A DNA stretch of 64,000 nt from the NCBI RefSeq assembly GCF_026626335.1, contig NZ_JAPNTZ010000010.1, positions 358,153 to 422,152 of the forward strand. The letters are read 5' to 3'. Numbering within the stretch: the first letter of the stretch is position 1; each line of letters opens with the position of its first letter. Positions 1 to 7,914 of the stretch are shown one piece after another. This stretch comes from Paractinoplanes pyxinae (GTDB lineage: Bacteria; Actinomycetota; Actinomycetes; Mycobacteriales; Micromonosporaceae). The notes beneath the pieces were generated by a model. It was not told the DNA's origin, did not search any database, and worked only from the letters and a program-made list of their open reading frames with translations. Both the position numbers and the translations under genes were made by a program.

Positions 1-588
1 TACGCCCGGTGGTCACGCGTCTGGGAGGCGCAGGCCCTGCTGCGGGCCCGGTTCGTCGGCGGCGACGCCGAGCTGGGCGACCGCTTCGAAGAGCTGGCCG
101 ACAAGATCCGCTACCCCGAGGGGGGCCTGACCCGCGAGCAGGTCGTCGAGATCCGCCGCATCAAGGCCCGCGTCGAGGTCGAGCGGCTGCCCCGCAACGC
201 CGACCCGCAGACCCACACCAAGCTGGGCCGGGGCGGCCTGTCGGATGTGGAATGGGCGGTCCAGCTGCTGCAGTTGCGGCACGCGTACGCGGTGCCCGGG
301 CTGCGCCGAACCCGCACGTTGGAGGCGCTGGACGCGGCCGTCAAGGCCAAGCTGATCGACAAGGTGGACGCGGCCGCGATGACCGCCGGCTGGACCTTGG
401 CGGCGCAGGTGCGCAACGCGTTGACGCTGGTGCGGGGCCGCCCCACCGACCAGTTGCCCCGCCACGGCGTCGAGCTGGCCGGCACCGTCCAGCTGCTGGG
501 CGGCGGCGACCCGGGCGAGTTCGTCGACCGCTACCTGCGCCTGACCCGGCGCTCGCGGGCCGCGATGGAACGAGTGCTCGAGTCTTAA
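1..588 (+). CDS. glnE: Glutamine synthetase adenylyltransferase GlnE, C-terminal fragment
   Basis: The gene enters from the left edge and ends with TAA at 588; 195 residues of the C-terminal domain are visible. GlnE transfers AMP to and from a tyrosine of glutamine synthetase in response to nitrogen status. The motif KLGRGGLSDVEW near fragment residues 74-85 is the signature of the second nucleotidyltransferase domain, and the helical C-terminal tail ends in RAAMERVLES, typical of the family. The start and the first catalytic domain lie outside the window. Its target GlnA is encoded at 29.0-30.4 kb and has the expected modifiable tyrosine. Family assignment is firm; which activity this half carries (adenylylation, by analogy with E. 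coli) is inferred. Confidence 0.93.
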   Translation, partial: YARWSRVWEAQALLRARFVGGDAELGDRFEELADKIRYPEGGLTREQVVEIRRIKARVEVERLPRNADPQTHTKLGRGGLSDVEWAVQLLQLRHAYAVPGLRRTRTLEALDAAVKAKLIDKVDAAAMTAGWTLAAQVRNALTLVRGRPTDQLPRHGVELAGTVQLLGGGDPGEFVDRYLRLTRRSRAAMERVLES

Positions 589-616
589 GCGGCGGCTGGG
601 TGGGTATTACCCTTTC

Positions 617-814
617 ATGCTGTTCAACATGGTGAAGCGCTTCGCAATCATGGCCGTTGCCGTCCCGCTCGCGGCGGCCGGCGCCCGCAAGCTCAGCGAC
701 CGGCTCGAGGCCAAGAACGGCCCCAGCCGCGGCAGCCGTGCCCTGCGTCAGGGCGCCGACTTCCTAGGCGGCCTGCGCGGCCAGCAAAAGAAGAAGCGCC
801 GTTTCGCCTGGTGA
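617..814 (+). CDS. Small conserved hypothetical protein, 65 aa
   Basis: A 65-residue protein that starts with ATG 28 bases after glnE on the same strand. It has one hydrophobic stretch near the N-terminus (about residues 7-22) followed by a charged region and a very basic tail (QQKKKRRFAW), so it could be a small membrane-associated or nucleic-acid-associated protein. I recognise no domain. Codon use fits the host and the position directly downstream of glnE suggests cotranscription. Function unknown. Confidence 0.6.
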   Translation: MLFNMVKRFAIMAVAVPLAAAGARKLSDRLEAKNGPSRGSRALRQGADFLGGLRGQQKKKRRFAW

Positions 815-842
815 CGGCGCCGAGTCAGGAGACGACGCTGTC

Positions 843-1103
843 TCAGGCCTGACCGCGGATCTTGTCGGCGGCGGCGAGCAACACCTCGACGGGAATCTCG
901 ACGAGCTGCTCGCCGCCGGGCACGTCGACGTCGGTGTTCTCACCGGCCACGACATAGCCCTGAACCACGAGAGTCGCGCGGTCGGTGCCGTAGACAGTGG
1001 GGCACGATCCGGCCCCACACTGGCTGGCGAGTGGAGTGAGGCGGAGTTCGGCGGTGGCCGGAGGCGCCCCGGTGGTGACGGCGTGTTCCTTATGGGTCGT
1101 CAT
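843..1103 (-). CDS. Small CPTVY-motif protein B, last gene of XRE triad
   Basis: About 86 residues from an ATG at 1103. An alternative TTG start at 1148 would overlap the regulator stop codon as TTGA and give 101 residues; no convincing ribosome-binding site decides between them. The core reads CGAGSCPTVY, then LVVQGY and GEQLVEIP. It is a clear paralogue of the first gene of the same operon (2064-2297), which has CGSGTCPTVY, LVQGY and GEQLVEIP. Two cysteines five apart could bind metal or form a disulfide. The family is known to me only as hypothetical proteins near DUF5753-type regulators, so a role as regulator partner is inferred from context. Confidence 0.72.
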   Translation of the reverse strand: MTTHKEHAVTTGAPPATAELRLTPLASQCGAGSCPTVYGTDRATLVVQGYVVAGENTDVDVPGGEQLVEIPVEVLLAAADKIRGQA

Positions 1104-1144
1104 GTGACCAACGGTACGGAGAGGATCCGTGTCGTCACAACACC

Positions 1145-2029
1145 TCAAACCGATGCGGCAGCCAGCAGCTCCACGTAGTTCTTCTGATGTTTGTCGAGGA
1201 TCGCGTCTATCTCGGACACCGCGATCAGCTCGATCGCCTCGAAGACCCGCTCGTACTGGCGGATGGTGCGGCGGCTGCCCCGCGACACGATGCTGCCGTT
1301 CATGAGGTCGACCATGACATGCCGATCGCCCATGAGCTCGAAGCCGTGCAGCGGCGGGAAAGGCCAGGTCGCGGCCTCGGGAACGATGCGGATGCTGACG
1401 TTGGGCTGTCGGGCGACCTCACGGATGCGCGCGATCTGCGCCAGCATCTCGGCCGGCGGGCACATCTGATTGCTGAGCGAGCTCTCGGTCAGGACGAAGG
1501 TGAAACGGCGATCGGGATCGTCGAGCACCTGACTGCGCTGCATTCGGGCCGCGACGGCCTCGGAGACGGCCAAGGCCGAGTCGGCTATCTGATCGTCACC
1601 CAGCTCCGTGCGGTACGCGCTCAGAATGGCCCGGGCGTATTGACTGGTCTGCAACAGGCCGGCGACCACAGCGGGCTGAAAGACCCGCACCTCGCGCGCG
1701 GGTGCTTCGAGGTGGCGCACGAACTGCTGCTGACCGGCCAGATTGGGCTCGGTCGAGTGCCAGTCGCTGAGTTGGTCGCCCGAGCGTTCGGCCAGAGCGA
1801 CGAGACGGTCCACCTCGTCCGCCGGTAGTTCCAGGCCCTCGGCGATGACGCGGATGTCGTGCGGGTCGGGAGCGGAGACTCCTGTCTCCAGGCGGGAGAT
1901 CTTCGCCTGGCTCATACCGACGCGCTCGCCCAGCGCCTGCCCCGAGATCTTCCTGCGTTTGCGCCAGCGGGCCAGCGTGACGCCGACCGGCTCCTCGCCG
2001 CCGTTCGTGAAGGTGGGCGAGTCGGTCAT
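1145..2029 (-). CDS. XRE-family regulator with DUF5753 domain
   Basis: 294 residues. An N-terminal helix-turn-helix (about residues 15-70, with GERVGMSQAKISRLE) is followed by the DUF5753 domain (about 110-285), the architecture of actinobacterial WhiJ-like regulators, of which each genome has many copies. Such regulators are usually paired with a small partner protein, often of the DUF397 family. Here the partners look different: small proteins with a CPTVY motif lie both upstream (2064-2297) and downstream (843-1103), all on the minus strand. ATG start at 2029. Likely function is DNA binding modulated by the small proteins; targets cannot be told from the sequence. Confidence 0.88.
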   Translation of the reverse strand: MTDSPTFTNGGEEPVGVTLARWRKRRKISGQALGERVGMSQAKISRLETGVSAPDPHDIRVIAEGLELPADEVDRLVALAERSGDQLSDWHSTEPNLAGQQQFVRHLEAPAREVRVFQPAVVAGLLQTSQYARAILSAYRTELGDDQIADSALAVSEAVAARMQRSQVLDDPDRRFTFVLTESSLSNQMCPPAEMLAQIARIREVARQPNVSIRIVPEAATWPFPPLHGFELMGDRHVMVDLMNGSIVSRGSRRTIRQYERVFEAIELIAVSEIDAILDKHQKNYVELLAAASV

Positions 2030-2063
2030 GGTGCTCGCCCTCCTTCCCGTGCGTCGTGGTTGG

Positions 2064-2297
2064 TCAGCTGGTGGCTTTCATGGCCTGAGCGAAGATCTCG
2101 GCGGGAATCTCGACCAGCTGCTCGCCGGCCGGCAGGTCGAGGCCCGCGTCCTCGGCGGTCACGGTGTATCCCTGCACCAGGTAGGTGTCTCGGTCGGTGC
2201 GGTAGACAGTCGGGCAGGTGCCGCTTCCGCAGAGGGACGAAACGATGGTCAGCTGCGGCGATGCATCCTGAACGACCGTTAACGGTTGATTTGTCAC
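2064..2297 (-). CDS. Small CPTVY-motif protein A, first gene of XRE triad
   Basis: 77 residues, GTG start at 2297 preceded by an AAGGTAAGG ribosome-binding site. The core CGSGTCPTVYRTDRDTYLVQ is followed by GLDLPAGEQLVEIPAEIF; this matches the downstream paralogue at 843-1103 closely. It heads a compact minus-strand operon with the XRE/DUF5753 regulator, 34 bases upstream of it. Acidic C-terminal half, no membrane segment or signal peptide. The paired cysteines (CGSGTC) are the most conserved visible feature and may be functional. No biochemical function is known to me. Confidence 0.75.
   Translation of the reverse strand: MTNQPLTVVQDASPQLTIVSSLCGSGTCPTVYRTDRDTYLVQGYTVTAEDAGLDLPAGEQLVEIPAEIFAQAMKATS
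2275..2286. promoter_or_regulatory. 12-bp perfect palindrome ACCGTTAACGGT
   Basis: A perfect palindrome lies inside codons 4-8 of the first triad gene. It could be an intragenic operator or chance; nothing further supports it. Confidence 0.25.
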
Positions 2298-2855
2298 AGC
2301 CGCACCTTACCTTCGGTGGGGTGCGACATCGGGAACTTCCGGCGCGGGTTGTCAAGATGTTATGCAGCGCAGCGAATAGTGTTCCGCCGACCACTCGGTG
2401 CAGTGCATAGCGCCATGCAACCACACGGTGGAGTGTACGGGTATCTCCCATGTCTCATCGTGAAAACTCGTCGTAACGGAATTCACGTCATCGAATCAGC
2501 CTTGCGGCAACTTGCATAGACGTGGATATTCAGGGGTAAGGGCTGCGAGGGAGACGACCTGGCCACAGGGGCTTCTCGCTTCTGTCTCCCGTCGACGACG
2601 GAGTCACGGCCCTCGGTGGTGCATACGCGGCCTGACTCGGAGGTCGACCATGGTTACTTCCCCAGCCCACCCCGACGGCGAGCAACGGCCATCCCGGCGC
2701 GGCGTCCTTGTATCCGCACCGGCCCGGCCGGCCCCTCCTGACTGTTCCGCTGACGGCCGCCGGGGCAGTCAGCGGCAACTGAGTGATCGCATCTCCGCGC
2801 GGCCCGGCTCGGCGCCCGGCCGCACCGCCCTCATCAGCAGGACCGGAGGACTTCG
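2298..2855. other. Gene-free stretch upstream of the XRE triad
   Basis: About 560 bases without a convincing gene; the short open frames here have poor composition and no ribosome-binding sites. It must hold the promoter of the minus-strand triad and probably that of the membrane protein at 2856. The left part (about 2340-2520) is less GC-rich than its surroundings and contains the near-identical 15-mers listed separately. Confidence 0.5.
2391..2435. promoter_or_regulatory. Two near-identical 15-mers, candidate operator
   Basis: CCACTCGGTGCAGTG (2391-2405) and CCACACGGTGGAGTG (2421-2435) differ at two positions and begin exactly 30 bp apart, about three helical turns. Each carries a CAC..GTG type partial dyad. 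They sit about 95-140 bp upstream of the triad start codon, a plausible place for autoregulation by the XRE protein. Confidence 0.35.
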
Positions 2856-3218
2856 ATGACCCTTACCGTGCTGGCCGTAGTCGTCGCGCTCATCGTTGTG
2901 CTGATCGTCGTCAGTGAGATCCTGGCGGCGATCATCCCTCTCATCATCGTTCTGACCTGCGTGCCGGTGGCGGAGCGGGACGGGCTCGCGCGCGTCCTGG
3001 CCGCGCTGGACTCGTCGCGGCGGCTGCGGGTCTGGTCGGCGCTGCGGCTTGCGGTCACGTTGCGCAGGCAGGAGATCGAGCATGCGCGGGTGGCTCGGGA
3101 TCCGCGGCTCAATCCGTATGCGCACCTCAACGCGTACTTTGCCGAGCAGCCGGGGGACGCGCCGCTCAACGCGCCGTACGAGCGGGCCGAGCCGGTCAGC
3201 CCGCCCGCCCGTGACTGA
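2856..3218 (+). CDS. Small membrane protein, hypothetical, 120 aa
   Basis: 120 residues from ATG at 2856, with GGAGG about 6-7 bases upstream. One long hydrophobic N-terminal segment (about residues 3-40, Val/Ile/Leu rich) could span the membrane once or form a hairpin. The rest is a cytosolic basic region (LRLAVTLRRQEIEHARVARD) and a Pro-rich tail. It ends just before the convergent dehydrogenase gene. No family recognised. Confidence 0.65.
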   Translation: MTLTVLAVVVALIVVLIVVSEILAAIIPLIIVLTCVPVAERDGLARVLAALDSSRRLRVWSALRLAVTLRRQEIEHARVARDPRLNPYAHLNAYFAEQPGDAPLNAPYERAEPVSPPARD

Positions 3219-4244
3219 TCACTGACCGAGGCGGCGGTGGGCCTCGGCGAGCGCGGCGGCGCTGGGGGTGATGCCGTCGCGCTCGGCGGTGGTGAACACC
3301 GCGGTCAGCGTGCCGGCGATGGCGTCGAGGCGGGCCGTGACCTGCTGCGGGGACTCGTGGTGCAGTTCCACGGCGGTGGCGCTGATGACGCCGCCCGCGC
3401 TGACCACGTAGTCGGGGGCCCACGGGATGCCGCGGGCGTGCAGCAGGTCGGCGGTGGCGGGGGCGTCGAGCTGGTTGTTGGCCGGGCCGGCCACGGCGGC
3501 GCAGCGCAGGGCGGCCACGGTGGTGGGGGTCAGCACCCCGCCCAGGGCGGCCGGCACCAGCACGTCCACCGGCGCCGTCATGGCCTCGTCCGGGCTGGTC
3601 CACGCGGCGCCGAGCTCGTCGGCCAGGGACTTCCGGACCGGGTCGACGTCGGCCACAACCAGCTTCGCGCCCGCTTCGGCGAGCAGGCGGGCCACCCGTC
3701 CGCCGACCCGGCCCAGGCCGACGACCGCGAACGACCGGCCGGCCGGCGACGGTGAGCCGAACCGGGCTTCGCAGACGGCCCGCAACGCGGCGACCGTGCC
3801 GGTGGCGGTGCCCGGCGACGAGTCGCCGCTGCCGCCCGCTTCGACCGGACGGCAGAAGACGTGACTCGTACGCTCGCCGATGGTGACCATGTCGTCCGGG
3901 CCCGTGCCGACATCCGGGCCGGTCGCGTACTGGCCGCTCAGCTCCTCGATCACCGTGCCCGCGTCGTGCAGCGCGGCCGCCCGCAGAGCCCCATCCGGGG
4001 TCGCGTCCGGCGGCAGGGCGATCACCGTCTTGCCGCCGCCGTTGGGCAGCCCGGCCAGCGCGCACTTGTCGGTCATGGCGGCCGACAGTCGCACGGCGTC
4101 GGCCAGACCGTCCTGCCATTGCCCGTACGTCTTGAGACGGCACCCGCCGAGGGCCGGCCCCAGCTTCGTCGAGTGCACGGCCACGATGATCGGCACGCCG
4201 GACTCGGGACCGCGCCGGATGATGATGCGTTCATGCGAGAACAT
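3219..4244 (-). CDS. vdh: Glu/Leu/Phe/Val dehydrogenase, probably valine dehydrogenase
   Basis: 341 residues from ATG at 4244; the open frame extends upstream but family homology begins at MFSHERIIIRR. The enzyme oxidatively deaminates a branched-chain L-amino acid to the 2-oxo acid with NAD+. The glycine-rich active-site loop LPNGGGKTVIALP has the catalytic lysine (about K72), and the Rossmann fold shows VVGLGRVGGRVA near residue 185. Divergent from it, 79 bases away, is an Lrp/AsnC regulator, the classical arrangement for actinobacterial vdh. In Streptomyces, valine dehydrogenase feeds branched-chain acyl-CoA precursors of fatty acids and polyketides. Substrate preference (Val versus Leu/Phe) is not provable from sequence. 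Confidence 0.88.
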   Translation of the reverse strand: MFSHERIIIRRGPESGVPIIVAVHSTKLGPALGGCRLKTYGQWQDGLADAVRLSAAMTDKCALAGLPNGGGKTVIALPPDATPDGALRAAALHDAGTVIEELSGQYATGPDVGTGPDDMVTIGERTSHVFCRPVEAGGSGDSSPGTATGTVAALRAVCEARFGSPSPAGRSFAVVGLGRVGGRVARLLAEAGAKLVVADVDPVRKSLADELGAAWTSPDEAMTAPVDVLVPAALGGVLTPTTVAALRCAAVAGPANNQLDAPATADLLHARGIPWAPDYVVSAGGVISATAVELHHESPQQVTARLDAIAGTLTAVFTTAERDGITPSAAALAEAHRRLGQ

Positions 4245-4323
4245 GAGCCGAAGGTAGGCGTCCGCGCAGCCGTTGCGGCGGCTCGCCGAACGAAATTCGG
4301 CACACCACCCGGAAGGCAGGCCC

Positions 4324-4776
4324 GTGGACGAAGTTGATTCGGCGATCGTGCGGGAATTGTCGGCGAACGCCCGGCAGACCAACCGCGACCTGGCCCGGGC
4401 GGTCGGCATCGCCCCGTCGACCTGCCTGGAACGCGTGCGCCTGCTCCGCGACCGCGGCGTGATCACCGGTTATCACGCCGAGATCAGCTTGGCCGCCCTC
4501 AACCGCCATGTGCAGGCGTTCCTGCACGTCCAGGTGCGGCCCATGAGCCGCGAGATCATCGAGAACTTGAAGGCGTACGTCATCGATCTGCCCGAGGTCT
4601 TGTCGGTCTTCGTCGTGGCCGGCGGCGACGACCTCTTGGTTCACGTCGGCGTCCCGAGCGTCGACGCGCTGCACTCGTTCCTGATGGACAAGTTCAGCCA
4701 GCGCCGCGAGATCGTCGGCTTCCGCAGCTCGATCATCTATCAGCACACCCGCAACCGGGTGCTGGACGAGATCTAG
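4324..4776 (+). CDS. Lrp/AsnC-family transcriptional regulator
   Basis: 150 residues from GTG at 4324, chosen because GGAAGG lies 7-8 bases upstream and because family homology starts at VDEVDSAIVREL. Winged helix-turn-helix at about residues 1-60 (ANARQTNRDLARAVGIAPST), then the RAM ligand-binding domain (about 65-140). Divergent to the amino-acid dehydrogenase, it most likely controls that gene in response to branched-chain amino acids. Its last four bases overlap the convergent membrane-protein gene. Confidence 0.9.
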   Translation: MDEVDSAIVRELSANARQTNRDLARAVGIAPSTCLERVRLLRDRGVITGYHAEISLAALNRHVQAFLHVQVRPMSREIIENLKAYVIDLPEVLSVFVVAGGDDLLVHVGVPSVDALHSFLMDKFSQRREIVGFRSSIIYQHTRNRVLDEI

Positions 4777-6329
4777 CTGCCGATCGTGTAGCGGCCCTGG
4801 TTGGTCACTTCGACGGCGGTCCAGTCGCCCTGGCGTTGCAAGGTTGCGCCGTTGTCGACGGTTAGCCAGCGGCTCCAGCGGATGCGCACGGGGATTGTGC
4901 CGGGGGCGGTGTCGATGATCAGGGAAGCGGCGTCCTGGCGGACCAGTCGGGCGGGGGCGCCGACTATCGGCTTCGGGTTCGTGACCGCGTACAGGCGCCA
5001 ATTGGAATTTGACCACAGCTCGGTCAAGTAGGGGAGACCGGCGGTGATCAGCTCGGCCTCGGGGCGGCCGGACCAGGTCAGCTCGGCGTCGGGCACGGCC
5101 ACGAACTGGACGGCGAGGTCGTCGAGCCAGGCGCGGTACGTGTCGGCGGTCAGGGGTACGCCGGTGCCGCGCGCGCCGGGGATGTCGGTGAAGAAGAGCG
5201 GGTTGCGGTCGATGTCGGCCTGGCGCAGCCAGCCCCGGGCCAGGGGGACGTCGCCCATGTGGGCCGCCTCCCAGTAGTCGCGGGTGGCCGGGATCTCGAC
5301 CCTGCCCGTCAGGTCCTCCTGGGCCAGGCGGTCGAGCAGGGGGCGGAAGTACGCCGGGTCGGCGGTCGGGTTGCCGATGTCGCGCACGTCGCCGGTGACC
5401 ACGGGCGGCTGCCACCAGCAGGCCGCCGCCACGAGGATCAGCACCGCCCACACCGGCAGCGGGCGGGGCGCGCGGCGGTGGGGGATTGCGGCGTAGGCGG
5501 CGAGCAGGGGCAGCGTGAACATCACGGCCAGGCGGGTGGCGTTCAGGCCGACCGGGGTGTGGATCAGGGCCGCGGCCAGGACGCCGGCCGAGGAGAGCAG
5601 GGCGCCGATGCGCACGGGCCGGCGGGGGACCAGGGCGGCCACGACCAGGCCGGCGACCACCGCGCGGAGGGTGTCGGTGCGGCTGATGTTCATCCAGCCG
5701 CCATCGCCGAACAGCAGAGCCGTCGCGGCCAGAGGGACGGCGGCGGGGATCGCCAGAAGCAAGCCGGAGCGCAGCCGGCCGGACAGGATCAAGGCGACGC
5801 CGGTCAAGCCCAGGAACAGCGCCACCACGGGGCTCGTGGCCCCGGCCAGCAGGGCGAGCAGAGCGGTGAGCCAGGCGTAGGCCCGGGGCCGCGGGGCGCT
5901 GGGACCGGTGGTCAGGGTGACCAGCGCTCCGAGGGCCAGGCACACCCCGAGGCCGTACGTGACCCGGCCGCTCACGAGGTTGCCGGCTAAGCACGCCGTG
6001 CCGACGGCCGCGCCCAGGAACGGACGGGCCGCATTCGTACGGCGTAGCAGCAGCGCGAAGAGGACGGCTGAGGCCAGCAGAGACAGGGCGCCGGTCAGGC
6101 GTACGCCCAACAGGGCCATCACAGGCTGTGAGATCAAGCTGTAGCCGAGTTGGTCGACCCCGGCGTACCAGCGCAGGTCGATCGGCGTGTAACCGTGGGC
6201 GGCGAAGAAGCCGGCCCGCGCCTGCTGAGCGGCCAGGTCGGAGCCCATCGGCGGAAGCAGCAGGTAGACGACGCCGAGCACCGCCGCGAGCACGGCGGTG
6301 AACACTTCCAGCCGGTGCCGAGCCCACAC
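4773..6329 (-). CDS. Polytopic membrane protein, GT-C glycosyltransferase-like
   Basis: 518 residues with about 10-11 hydrophobic segments in the first 310 residues and a soluble C-terminal domain (about 315-518). The layout, with an extracytoplasmic loop after the first helix and a C-terminal globular domain, resembles lipid-linked sugar transferases of the GT-C fold, but I see no decisive motif. It is divergent from the MptB-like gene at 6370, 40 bases away, so the two may share a promoter region and an envelope polysaccharide role. A similar protein is encoded at 45126-46979. Confidence 0.7.
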   Translation of the reverse strand: MWARHRLEVFTAVLAAVLGVVYLLLPPMGSDLAAQQARAGFFAAHGYTPIDLRWYAGVDQLGYSLISQPVMALLGVRLTGALSLLASAVLFALLLRRTNAARPFLGAAVGTACLAGNLVSGRVTYGLGVCLALGALVTLTTGPSAPRPRAYAWLTALLALLAGATSPVVALFLGLTGVALILSGRLRSGLLLAIPAAVPLAATALLFGDGGWMNISRTDTLRAVVAGLVVAALVPRRPVRIGALLSSAGVLAAALIHTPVGLNATRLAVMFTLPLLAAYAAIPHRRAPRPLPVWAVLILVAAACWWQPPVVTGDVRDIGNPTADPAYFRPLLDRLAQEDLTGRVEIPATRDYWEAAHMGDVPLARGWLRQADIDRNPLFFTDIPGARGTGVPLTADTYRAWLDDLAVQFVAVPDAELTWSGRPEAELITAGLPYLTELWSNSNWRLYAVTNPKPIVGAPARLVRQDAASLIIDTAPGTIPVRIRWSRWLTVDNGATLQRQGDWTAVEVTNQGRYTIGS

Positions 6330-6369
6330 GCGACCAAACCCTACAGCGCGTCACGATAGGGTGCTCGTC

Positions 6370-7914
6370 ATGCCCCGCCCCGCCGTCGTCCGCTATTCGG
6401 GGCTGGCCGGAAGCGTCTCCCTGGCCGTGGCCGCCTGGCTCGGCGGCGCGACGAACCCGTGGCAGCCGACGGTCACCCCGGGCACCATCTTCGCCGGCGA
6501 CAACGGTGTTCTGCTTCCGCTCGCGTGGCTGGTCGGCACGGGGCTACTGATCGCGGCCTGGGTTCTCGGTGTGCGGGCGGTGCCGTCGGCGCGGTGGGCG
6601 TACGTCACGGCCGGGCTCTGGATGCTGCCGCTGCTGGCGTTCCTGCCGCTGGGCAGCTACGACGCCTACTCGTACGCGTGCCAGGGCTGGCAGCAGAGTG
6701 CGGGCCTGGACCCGTACGCGGGCGGTGTTGATCTTCTGGGTTGCCCCTGGGCCGACGCGGTGGCGCCGACCTGGCGGGACGCGCCGGCGCCGTACGGGCC
6801 GCTGTTCCTGGTGCTGGCCGGGATCGCCGCCAAGACCAGCAGCCTGGCGGGCACGCTGGTGGGGCTGCGGGTCATCGCCTTGATCGGCATCGCGCTGATC
6901 GCCGTGTCGCTGCCGGTGCTGGCCCGGCGCGGGAACGTGCCGCTGGGGCGCGCGGTGTGGCTCGTGCTGGCCTGCCCGCTGGTGCCGATCCATTTGATCT
7001 CGGGCGCCCACAACGACGCGCTGATGGTCGGGTTGATGGTGGCCGGCTTGGCGCTCGCTGTGACCAGGAAAGGCTGGGCGGCCGGCGCGCTGCTCGGCCT
7101 GGCCGTCGCCGTGAAGGCCACCGCGGTCGTCGTGGTGCCGTTCGCGTTGCTGCTCATGCTGGACCGTCGGATGCGGCCGGTGGACAACTCCGGTTCGCCG
7201 TCCGAGGCGCCTGTGGACAACTCGGCTGTTCTGTCGCCCTCAACGCGTAGCGTCGCCCCTGTCCCTGGGCGGGCGGGGGAGGCGGTGGCAAACGGCCCGA
7301 AGATCAGCGCGGCACCGGCGGCAGCCTGGCGGGCCATCGTGGCGCTGGTGGGTGGGCTGCTGATTGCTCTGGGCGTGGTCTCGCTGGTCAGCGGGCGCGG
7401 GTTGGGCTGGGTCACGGCGCTGAGCGGCAGCGGCGTCTCGGTGCAGTGGACCTCGCTGCCCACGGCGATCGGGATGACCATCGACCTGGTCGGGCCGGAC
7501 GCGGTGCCCGTCACGCGGGTCATCGGCATTGTCGCGCTGGCGGTCGTGCTCGCGTACCTCTGGTGGAGAGCCCGGCAAAGGGATGCGCTGCTCTACGCGG
7601 GGTACGCCCTGGCGGCAACCGTCCTGCTCGCTCCGGTGTTCCATCCCTGGTACGCGTTCTGGCCCCTCGCCGTGCTCGGCGCCACCTTGCACCAGCACCT
7701 GAGGTGGCTGGTCGTGCCGTGCGCGGTCGCCTCCGCCCTGTGCCTGCCGGACGGCTACAACCTGGCACTGGCGGTCAAGACCCAGGGCGCCGTCGCCATG
7801 ACGGCCTTCATCGTCTACTTCGCCTGGAAATCGGTACATGAAGCGAAAAATCGCGCTGCTGAGCGCCGCCGGGCTGATCACGATCTTCATCGTCTATCTC
7901 GCCCAGACGCGTAA
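6370..7914 (+). CDS. MptB-like polyprenol-phosphomannose alpha-1,6-mannosyltransferase
   Basis: 514 residues from ATG at 6370. Polytopic membrane protein of the MptB/GT87-like group that extends lipid-linked mannan chains of lipomannan-type glycolipids using polyprenyl-phosphomannose. The hallmarks are the loop after helix 3 with GSYDAYSYACQGW, then PYGPLFLVLAGI and the helix start SGAHNDALMVGLM. An unusual Ser/Pro/Val-rich insert at about residues 276-315 contains VDNSGSPSEAPVDNS with a repeated GTGGACAACTC at the DNA level, absent from a compact transferase fold. The C-terminus overlaps the next gene by 77 bases, indicating coupling. Confidence 0.82.
   Translation: MPRPAVVRYSGLAGSVSLAVAAWLGGATNPWQPTVTPGTIFAGDNGVLLPLAWLVGTGLLIAAWVLGVRAVPSARWAYVTAGLWMLPLLAFLPLGSYDAYSYACQGWQQSAGLDPYAGGVDLLGCPWADAVAPTWRDAPAPYGPLFLVLAGIAAKTSSLAGTLVGLRVIALIGIALIAVSLPVLARRGNVPLGRAVWLVLACPLVPIHLISGAHNDALMVGLMVAGLALAVTRKGWAAGALLGLAVAVKATAVVVVPFALLLMLDRRMRPVDNSGSPSEAPVDNSAVLSPSTRSVAPVPGRAGEAVANGPKISAAPAAAWRAIVALVGGLLIALGVVSLVSGRGLGWVTALSGSGVSVQWTSLPTAIGMTIDLVGPDAVPVTRVIGIVALAVVLAYLWWRARQRDALLYAGYALAATVLLAPVFHPWYAFWPLAVLGATLHQHLRWLVVPCAVASALCLPDGYNLALAVKTQGAVAMTAFIVYFAWKSVHEAKNRAAERRRADHDLHRLSRPDA

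Noticed and set aside
2512..2859. Possible small gene ahead of the membrane protein
   Set aside because: Its peptide has no homology features and its end overlaps the well-supported start at 2856.
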